A stretch of 19,433 nucleotides of DNA, from contig CANQRJ010000014.1 in NCBI GenBank assembly GCA_947626215.1, forward strand, positions 1 through 19,433. Direction: 5' to 3'. The stretch is from an uncultured Bacilli bacterium (GTDB lineage: Bacteria > Bacillota_I > Bacilli_A > RF39 > UBA660). The notes below the pieces were generated by a model. That model made no database searches. It was not told the DNA's origin and was given only the letters and a program-made list of their open reading frames with translations. This document shows positions 14,471 through 19,433 of the stretch, in pieces; the stretch's first letter is position 1, and the number at the start of each line of letters is the position of its first letter. The translations under genes were made by a program, and so were the position numbers.

Positions 14471-16164
14471 TAACAAAGAAAATCGAGTTACTCTTAAGTA
14501 ATGTACTAAAAAAATTAGAGATTGAAAAAGAAAATATTAAAGTCATTCCATCAAATCGAAAAGATTTATGTGATTATCAATTTGATGGAACCTTTGAATT
14601 AGCAAGACTTCTTCACGAAAGTCCCTTAGAAATAGGAAATAAAATTCTCGAAGAATTAAAAAAAGAAGAAAACTTTAATCAATATTTTAAAAAAGTAGAA
14701 GTCTTACCACCCGGATTTATCAATTTCACATTAAGTGATGAAATTATTAATGAAACAATCAATGAAATGGCTACAAAAGAAAAATTTATAAGTGAACTTC
14801 CAGAACCTAAAAAAATCATCATTGACTATGGTGGACCCAATATTGCTAAACCTCTTCATGTAGGTCATTTAAGAAGTGCGATAGTAGGCGAATCCATTAA
14901 AAGAATTTTAAAATATATGGGACATCAAGTGATTGCAGATGTCCATTTAGGAGACTATGGCTTACAAATAGGACAAGTAATTTATGGCTTAAAAGAAAGA
15001 AACATAAAAATAGAAGAAATGACCTTAAAGGATTTAGAAGAAATTTACCCTTTAATAAGCGCACGTTGCAAAGAAGATGAAAAAGTAAAAGACGAATGTG
15101 CCGAGATTACGAAAAAATTACAAGAAAACAATGTAGAATATCATCAATATTTTGAAAAAATAAAAGAACTATCCGGAGAAGACATTAAAAGAATTTATAA
15201 ATATCTTGGAGTTTCTTTTGATTTGTGGCAAGGAGAATCCGATGCTTATCCTTATATTGATAAAGTCACCAAAGAATTAGAAGACAAAAATTTATTAAAA
15301 GAAAGTGAAGGCGCGAAAGTCGTCTATATAGGAAAAGAAGAAGATCCAAAAGAAATACCACCTCTTGTATATCAAAAAGGAAATGGAGCTTATTTATATG
15401 GAACGACGGACTTAGCCACCATTTATGAAAGAAGAGAAAAATATCATCCAGATTCCATTATTTATATCACCGATTATCGTCAAAGTCTTCATTTTAATTC
15501 CGTATTTCGAGTATGTGAAAAACTGGGTTACAAAGAAATCAAACTAGAGCATTTAGGACTTGGAACCGTAAACGGAAAAGATGGAAAGCCATTTAAAACC
15601 CGTGCCGGCAATAGTCCAAAACTAGATTCCTTATTTAAAGAAGTCAAATCTTATTTTATAGAATCAAATGAAAAAAATGAATCAATGAGTGAGAAAGACT
15701 TAGATATCATCGTAAATGCGATTATCAAATTTGCTGATTTACAAAACAATAGAGAAAAAGATTACATATTTGATATTGAAAAATTTTCAAAAGTAATAGG
15801 AAAAACAGGCCCATACATTTTATATACCTATCTTAGAATTGATTCCATACTAAAAAAAGAACAATTTAGTATTGCAAAATTAAATAATACGATATATGAT
15901 AAGGAAGACCATGACTTAAGGCTTAAAATATTAGAACTAGAAAGTACCTTAAATTATGCGGCCGAGGAAAGATTACCTTCTGTATTAGCAAACTTTTTGT
16001 ATGAATTATGTGTAAATATGAATGCATTTTATGAAAAGAATCATATTAATACATTGAGTGAAATAGAAAAAAAAGAAAATTGGCTTTATCTATTTCAAAT
16101 CTCAAATCAAATATTAAAAAAGATGCTAGAGCTATTAGGTATCGAAATACCAGAAAGGATGTAA
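14467..16164 (+). CDS. argS: Arginyl-tRNA synthetase
   Basis: Class I synthetase that charges tRNA-Arg. From the start at 14467 it is 565 residues, normal for the family. The N-terminal Add-1 domain covers about 1-110. The catalytic fold has DYGGPNIAKPLHVGHLRSA around 120-137, whose HVGH (131-134) is the HIGH motif. HLGDYGLQIGQ follows, then GTTDLATIYER and the FKTRAGN segment that replaces a canonical KMSKS, typical of many ArgRS. The C-terminal anticodon-binding helices end near EIPERM. An ATG nine codons earlier (14440) is rejected: AGAAGGGA precedes 14467 and the ATGA overlap with the previous gene is a normal coupling junction. Confidence 0.96.
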   Translation: MITKKIELLLSNVLKKLEIEKENIKVIPSNRKDLCDYQFDGTFELARLLHESPLEIGNKILEELKKEENFNQYFKKVEVLPPGFINFTLSDEIINETINEMATKEKFISELPEPKKIIIDYGGPNIAKPLHVGHLRSAIVGESIKRILKYMGHQVIADVHLGDYGLQIGQVIYGLKERNIKIEEMTLKDLEEIYPLISARCKEDEKVKDECAEITKKLQENNVEYHQYFEKIKELSGEDIKRIYKYLGVSFDLWQGESDAYPYIDKVTKELEDKNLLKESEGAKVVYIGKEEDPKEIPPLVYQKGNGAYLYGTTDLATIYERREKYHPDSIIYITDYRQSLHFNSVFRVCEKLGYKEIKLEHLGLGTVNGKDGKPFKTRAGNSPKLDSLFKEVKSYFIESNEKNESMSEKDLDIIVNAIIKFADLQNNREKDYIFDIEKFSKVIGKTGPYILYTYLRIDSILKKEQFSIAKLNNTIYDKEDHDLRLKILELESTLNYAAEERLPSVLANFLYELCVNMNAFYEKNHINTLSEIEKKENWLYLFQISNQILKKMLELLGIEIPERM

Positions 16165-16167
16165 AAA

Positions 16168-16596
16168 ATGAAAAAATTAAAAGATTATACAAAAGAAGAA
16201 TTAGAATTAATGGGTTATGATGACATTGCCTATATCATTTTAGAAGAAACGAAGAAGAAAATGAAAATCAATGATTTATTCAAAAAAATTTGTGATGCCT
16301 TAGAATTATCAGAAGATGATTTTGTAAATCAAATTGCAGACTTTTTTGAAATTCTTACTACGGATAAAAAATTTATCATGTTAGAAAATGGTTATTGGGA
16401 CTTACGAACTCGTCATAGTGAAGAATTTGTAATAGAAGACGAAGAAGAAGAGTTTGAAGAAGAACAATTGGAAGAACCAGAAGAGGAAGAAGAACAAACA
16501 GAAGATGATACATACTATGACGAAGATGAAGTAGACGATGAAGACGATGACTTAAAAGACTTAGTAGTGATTGATGAAGAGGATGATTCTTTATAG
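16168..16596 (+). CDS. rpoE: RNA polymerase delta subunit
   Basis: RpoE is the Gram-positive-specific delta factor, which binds core RNA polymerase and promotes recycling and sensitivity to initiating nucleotide levels. The 142-residue protein has the expected two parts: an N-terminal HARE-HTH fold (about 1-88, with MGYDDIAYIILEE and GYWDLRTRHSE) and a very acidic, disordered tail from about 90 on made almost entirely of Asp and Glu. It starts three bases after the argS stop with GAAAGGATG as the ribosome binding site. The B. subtilis protein is somewhat longer. Confidence 0.95.
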   Translation: MKKLKDYTKEELELMGYDDIAYIILEETKKKMKINDLFKKICDALELSEDDFVNQIADFFEILTTDKKFIMLENGYWDLRTRHSEEFVIEDEEEEFEEEQLEEPEEEEEQTEDDTYYDEDEVDDEDDDLKDLVVIDEEDDSL

Positions 16597-16635
16597 CTAT
16601 TTTTCCAAAATAAAATCAAAGAAAGGAAAAAAGTT

Positions 16636-17691
16636 ATGAAAGAAAAATTAGAAACGATAAAAACTCGTTATGAAGAAATATCAAAATTAATAATGAATCC
16701 AGAAGTCATGAGTGACTTTAATAAAGTAAAAGAATTATCCAAAGAACAAAGTGATTTAAAAGAAGTCGTAGAAAAATATGATGAATTACTATCTGCCGAA
16801 AAAGATTTACAAGATGCCAAAACACTGATAAATGATCCAGAAATGAGAGATTTAGCCGAATTAGAAATAGAAGAAAAAAATGAGACAATAGAAAAGTTAA
16901 ATCACGAATTAGAAATCTTATTAATTCCAAAAGATGAAAATGATGGAAAAAATGTCATCATGGAAATAAGAGGAGCCGCCGGTGGAGATGAGGCGAACAT
17001 ATTTGCAGGAGACTTACTTAGGATGTATACTTACTATGCCGAAAAAGAAGGATGGAAAATAGAAATAAACCATCAAATAGAAGGGGCAAGTGGAGGATTC
17101 GCTCAAGTAGAATGTACTATAAAAGGAGAAAACGTATACTCTAAATTAAAATATGAAAGTGGAGCTCATCGAGTTCAAAGAGTTCCTGTAACAGAAACAC
17201 AGGGAAGAGTTCATACATCTACTGCTACCGTAGTCGTCATGCCAGAAAGAGATGACATTGATATCGAAATTAAAGAAAGTGATTTAAAAATAGATGTCTA
17301 TCATTCAAGTGGAGCAGGAGGACAATCCGTAAATACGTCAAACTCTGCCGTTCGAATCACTCACTTACCAACCAATACCGTTGTCACTTGTCAAAATGAA
17401 AGAAGTCAATTAAAAAATAAAGAAAAAGCAATGCAATGGCTTAAAATAAAATTATATGACCAACAACAACAAGAACAAGAACAAAAATTTGGAAGTGAAA
17501 GAAAAAGTAAAGTAGGAACTGGCGATCGTTCTGAAAAAATAAGAACCTATAACTATCCACAAAATAGAGTAACAGATCATCGAATTGGATTTTCTATTAT
17601 GAGCTTAGATAAAGTAATGGAAGGGGATTTAGATCCAATCATCGATGCCTTAACTACAGAAGATTTAAAAAGAAAATTAGCAGGAGATTAA
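16636..17691 (+). CDS. prfA: Peptide chain release factor 1
   Basis: RF1 ends translation at UAA and UAG. The 351-residue protein carries the codon-recognition tripeptide PVT at 184-186 (RF1 P-x-T type, not the RF2 SPF) and the catalytic GGQ at 228-230 within SSGAGGQSVNTSNSAVR. The N-terminal coiled-coil domain (1-100) and the GAAGGDEA motif at 113-120 are present. It follows rpoE by 39 bases with GAAAGGAAA as the ribosome binding site and no terminator between, so it is probably co-transcribed. UGA stops in this window imply that RF2 exists elsewhere. Confidence 0.96.
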   Translation: MKEKLETIKTRYEEISKLIMNPEVMSDFNKVKELSKEQSDLKEVVEKYDELLSAEKDLQDAKTLINDPEMRDLAELEIEEKNETIEKLNHELEILLIPKDENDGKNVIMEIRGAAGGDEANIFAGDLLRMYTYYAEKEGWKIEINHQIEGASGGFAQVECTIKGENVYSKLKYESGAHRVQRVPVTETQGRVHTSTATVVVMPERDDIDIEIKESDLKIDVYHSSGAGGQSVNTSNSAVRITHLPTNTVVTCQNERSQLKNKEKAMQWLKIKLYDQQQQEQEQKFGSERKSKVGTGDRSEKIRTYNYPQNRVTDHRIGFSIMSLDKVMEGDLDPIIDALTTEDLKRKLAGD

Positions 17692-17703
17692 TTTTCTTTT
17701 TTT
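17668..17703 (+). terminator. Terminator overlapping the end of prfA
   Basis: AAAAGAAAATTA 17668-17679 pairs with TAATTTTCTTTT 17689-17700 across nine bases, ending in T to 17703. The stem is almost all A/T, so strength is uncertain. Confidence 0.5.
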
Positions 17704-17711
17704 ATAAGTAA

Positions 17712-17719
17712 TGTATAAT
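17712..17719 (+). promoter_or_regulatory. Possible hipA-like promoter (-10 only)
   Basis: TATAAT at 17714-17719 preceded directly by TG. No good -35 hexamer is present at the right distance. It lies 35 bases upstream of the likely start. Confidence 0.45.
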
Positions 17720-17753
17720 AATATCATCCATATTTCCAAATGAGGTGGTTTAT

Positions 17754-18938
17754 ATAAAACGTATACTTATGAATAAAAATAAAGAAGTATTATTGGTTGA
17801 ATATGATCCTGCCACAAGTGTTTTTACCAGAATATATGAAGTAAAAGATATAAACTATGCACCGTATATTTTAAAGAGTTTTTACATAGAAGATGATATA
17901 AATGATACACCTTTTAGAACAAATTTAAGTGAATGGTTTAAAGGAAGAGGGATTCCTTCGTGGCGAGATAAATTAGATTTATTATTACATAGATTAAATA
18001 TCACGGCTCCTTATGAACTTTTAGATAAAGCTTTTGGACTATCTTTATCGGATCAATATTGGCTAAAACCAGACGGAAGTGACATTTGTTATGATGATGT
18101 TAACTTTTTTGATAATGATTTTGACTATGCTGAGTTTATGGAAGCATCGTTATCAATAAATAGTAGAACAATAACCAAAGAAACATCTTTAAAAACTCCG
18201 AATAATACAACAGATGGCATGCTTAAAAAAGCTTGGATAATTGATAATGGGACAAGATATTTATTAAAGGGTGGTTATAAGAATGAAACATTGCAACCAT
18301 TTAATGAAGTCTTAGCAAGTGAGATATGTAAAAGATTAGGTTTCAATCATGTCGAATATAAAATAGAAACCTATAAGGATACAGTAGTATCAAAATGTCC
18401 TTGTTTTATCACAAAAGATACAGAGCTTGTTACTTGTTATCAAATTAGAAATGATATGAAAAGACATGATAGTATGGAAGATTATGAAGAATACATCAAA
18501 AAGTTAGATGACAACGGAATAATAAATGCTCGTGAAAAAGTAGAAAATATGTTTATTTTAGATTTTTTAATCATGAATGAAGATCGACACTTAAATAATT
18601 TTGGAATAATAAGAAATGTGAATACTTTAAAATGGATGGATGTAGCTCCCATATTTGATAATGGTCAAAGTTCAAATATTGAGTATTATGATGAAGATGA
18701 AGTCCACATTTCAGGAAGTGGAAGATTCTTCTATGAAGTAAAACCTTTTGATGAAATAATAAAAGTTGTAAAAGATTTAAAAAGAATTGATATAAAGAAG
18801 TTAGATGGTTTAGTAGAATGGTTTGATGATTTACTTCATCAATATCAAAATTTAACAAAAATGAGTGATAAAAGAATAAATAGATTATGTATTTTGTTAA
18901 ATAGACAAATAGATAAATTAAAAGAATATATAAATTAG
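17754..18938 (+). CDS. HipA/CtkA-like Ser/Thr kinase
   Basis: HipA-fold protein kinase of the CtkA-like group widespread in Bacillota. Numbering from the upstream GTG at 17745 (397 residues): N-terminal domain 1-110 (KRILMNKNKEVLLVEYD, then LSDQYWLKP); kinase domain with TDGMLKKAW (156-164), ATP-binding Lys175 in LLKGG, catalytic loop NEDRHLNNFG (278-287, Asp280) and metal-binding Asp305 in APIFDNG. All key residues are intact. HipA kinases act as growth-arresting toxins when paired with HipB, but no antitoxin gene is adjacent, so toxicity is unproven. The start is odd: GAGGTGG (17742-17748) is ideally spaced for ATA at 17754, exactly where homologs as I remember them begin with Met; GTG 17745 lies inside the binding site and ATG 17769 is too far. 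Confidence 0.85.
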   Translation: MKRILMNKNKEVLLVEYDPATSVFTRIYEVKDINYAPYILKSFYIEDDINDTPFRTNLSEWFKGRGIPSWRDKLDLLLHRLNITAPYELLDKAFGLSLSDQYWLKPDGSDICYDDVNFFDNDFDYAEFMEASLSINSRTITKETSLKTPNNTTDGMLKKAWIIDNGTRYLLKGGYKNETLQPFNEVLASEICKRLGFNHVEYKIETYKDTVVSKCPCFITKDTELVTCYQIRNDMKRHDSMEDYEEYIKKLDDNGIINAREKVENMFILDFLIMNEDRHLNNFGIIRNVNTLKWMDVAPIFDNGQSSNIEYYDEDEVHISGSGRFFYEVKPFDEIIKVVKDLKRIDIKKLDGLVEWFDDLLHQYQNLTKMSDKRINRLCILLNRQIDKLKEYIN

Positions 18939-18954
18939 AATTGGAATGAGAATT

Positions 18955-19010
18955 ATGAATTATGAAAAATATTTAATAAAAAAAGATAAATTAGATTTAA
19001 TTTTTGCTGA
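18955..19010 (+). pseudogene. Short 5' fragment of an unidentified gene
   Basis: After GGAATGAG (18943-18950) an ATG at 18955 opens a frame encoding MNYEKYLIKKDKLDLIFAE before running into the IS-like sequence and stopping at 19024-19026. It looks like the beginning of a gene cut off where the transposase-like remnant begins. Product unknown; it could also be chance. Confidence 0.35.
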
Positions 19011-19165
19011 AGTGTCGGGGACATAAACAAAGAAATGATAAAGAAATATATAGAAAGTCAAGAAGATGAATACGAAGAGACATTCCGGATAGTGGGGTGA
19101 GTTTACTCACGGAATGTGCTTTCATCACCTGGGAGCAAGCCACATAATTTATTATGTGGTACTTG
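19011..19165 (+). mobile_element. 3' remnant of an IS200/IS605-type element (TnpA tail plus hairpin end)
   Basis: The frame 19011-19100 has no start and encodes 29 residues beginning SVGDINKEMIKKYIESQ. This strongly resembles the C-terminal tail of IS200/IS605 Y1 transposases, where an S-x-VG segment is followed by an IKxYIExQ helix. An in-frame stop (19008-19010) precedes it, so most of tnpA is gone. Downstream, the base composition rises and nested inverted repeats appear. ACATTCC 19080-19086 pairs with GGAATGT 19111-19117 enclosing GTGAG/CTCAC (19097-19110). CCACATAAT 19140-19148 pairs with ATTATGTGG 19151-19159, extended by CAAG 19136-19139 and CTTG 19162-19165. Subterminal hairpins are typical of this family's ends. 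The family call is from remembered pattern. Confidence 0.55.
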
Positions 19166-19189
19166 ACGTCGGGGGGGGGGTCATATGAT
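19163..19189 (+). promoter_or_regulatory. Poly-G-spaced promoter of surface protein paralog 2 (candidate phase-variable)
   Basis: TTGACG at 19163-19168 and TATGAT at 19184-19189 flank a 15-nt spacer made of TC, ten G (19171-19180) and TCA. The run is by far the longest G run in this AT-rich window. A 15-nt spacer is short for a sigma-A-type promoter, while two more G would give the optimum of 17. Gain or loss of G by slipped-strand mispairing should therefore switch expression. A weaker alternative is GATAAA at 19187-19192, with an 18-nt spacer. Confidence 0.6.
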
Positions 19190-19221
19190 AAAATCATTCT
19201 ATAGAGTAGGGTGATTTTTTT
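19190..19221 (+). terminator. Hairpin hiding the ribosome binding site of paralog 2
   Basis: AAAATCATTC 19190-19199 pairs with GGGTGATTTT 19209-19218 (ten pairs, two of them G.T) around a nine-base loop, followed by T to 19221. The 3' arm contains the Shine-Dalgarno AGGGTGA (19208-19214), and the start codon is at 19225. It looks like an intrinsic terminator or translational block for incoming read-through transcripts. RNA started at the poly-G promoter (expected start near 19196) would lack most of the 5' arm. Confidence 0.55.
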
Positions 19222-19224
19222 CAT

Positions 19225-19433
19225 ATGAAATTAGAAAAATTTAAAGAAAAAAATAATAAAAAAGTTGGAATTATTTTATTTACCATTACATGTGTTTTAT
19301 TAATAAGTGGAGTGATTTTATATAGAACCTTTGCTATTTTTGAAACCAATGATATTTTTAATATCATAAATGGAGAAGTAAAAGATGAAGGAAATATCAG
19401 ATTTATGGTTTATGTAGATAATGAATTACAAAA
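19225..19433 (+). CDS. Surface protein paralog 2, 5' part only (runs off the window)
   Basis: The first 69 codons of a gene whose start matches the protein at 7068 in 44 of the first 50 residues. The Lys-rich N-terminus, the hydrophobic helix (about 14-33) and RTFAIFETND (34-43) are shared. After residue 50 similarity falls quickly (INGEVKDEGNIRFMVY against INGNVEDVGDIYFAFY), suggesting a conserved export module with diverging outside domains. The start is supported by AGGGTGA ten bases upstream, a longer gap than usual. Unlike paralog 1, its promoter contains a G10 tract and its ribosome binding site lies in a hairpin. Confidence 0.85.
   Translation, partial: MKLEKFKEKNNKKVGIILFTITCVLLISGVILYRTFAIFETNDIFNIINGEVKDEGNIRFMVYVDNELQ

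Noticed and set aside
18955..19100. One 48-residue gene with a single-base frameshift in the GGGG run at 19017-19020.
   Set aside because: Adding one G would join the two frames, but the downstream frame already matches a transposase tail from SVG, upstream of the G run. A junction between two fragments explains it better than slippage.
19080..19165. tRNA, riboswitch or ribozyme in the hairpin-rich region.
   Set aside because: No T-loop, acceptor stem or ribozyme core is recognisable, and the transposase tail directly upstream makes an IS end the simpler explanation. Alternative pairing of GGTGA (19096-19100) with TCACC (19125-19129) is possible but unproven.
18997..19224. Open frame of 75 codons on the minus strand.
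   Set aside because: It runs through the G10 tract (as a proline run) and the inverted repeats, has no family resemblance, and lies antisense to the promoter and IS remnant.
1..19433. Mycoplasma genetic code (UGA as Trp).
   Set aside because: All genes read through with UGG for Trp and several end at TGA (yidC, ywiB-like). The presence of wall genes also argues against Mycoplasmataceae.
1..19433. CRISPR array, rRNA or tRNA genes.
   Set aside because: No direct-repeat array and no rRNA- or tRNA-like segments were seen.

Overview
The window comes from a low-GC (by eye about 30% or less) Gram-positive-type bacterium. The order rpmH-rnpA-yidC-jag-mnmE-mnmG-rsmG-parB/noc is the classic arrangement on one side of a Bacillota/Mollicutes replication origin. 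UGA is used as a stop and Trp is UGG, so this is genetic code 11 and not Mycoplasma code 4. A bifunctional penicillin-binding protein and a NagZ-type glycosidase point to a peptidoglycan wall. A reduced, probably uncultured Bacilli lineage (RF39/RFN20- or Erysipelotrichia-like) fits, but this is inference.

Layout. 1-159: edge of the origin-side intergenic region and the rpmH promoter. 160-2273: L34, RNase P protein, YidC, Jag/KhpB, closed by a terminator. 2457-2741: small unrecognised helical protein with its own promoter. 2796-6712: mnmE-mnmG-rsmG operon. 6722-8387: XRE regulator divergent from a surface-anchored protein (paralog 1). 8566-11485: Noc/ParB-like protein, GH3 glycosidase, and what looks like the C-terminal half of an Rpn-type nuclease. 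11497-13440 (minus): PBP1. 13529-14053: unknown membrane-hairpin protein. 14126-17691: YwiB-like protein, argS, rpoE (delta), prfA. 17754-18938: HipA/CtkA-like kinase. 18955-19160: gene debris with a probable 3' remnant of an IS200/IS605-type element. 19225-end: start of a second copy of the surface protein (paralog 2).

The most interesting part is 19080-19433. The paralog 2 gene starts almost identically to paralog 1 (44 of the first 50 residues). Paralog 1 has an ordinary TTGACT-17-TATAAT promoter. Paralog 2 instead has a run of ten G between a TTGACG -35 and a TATGAT -10, giving a 15-nt spacer. This is the architecture of a slipped-strand, phase-variable promoter: G10 predicts a weak or OFF state and G12 an ON state. 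A hairpin just downstream hides the Shine-Dalgarno sequence and ends in a U-run. It can form fully only in transcripts that read through from upstream, so it may insulate the switch. The -35 lies next to, or inside, hairpin DNA that appears to come from the IS right end. The window may therefore hold part of a phase-variable surface-protein family; only one complete member and one 5' end are visible here.
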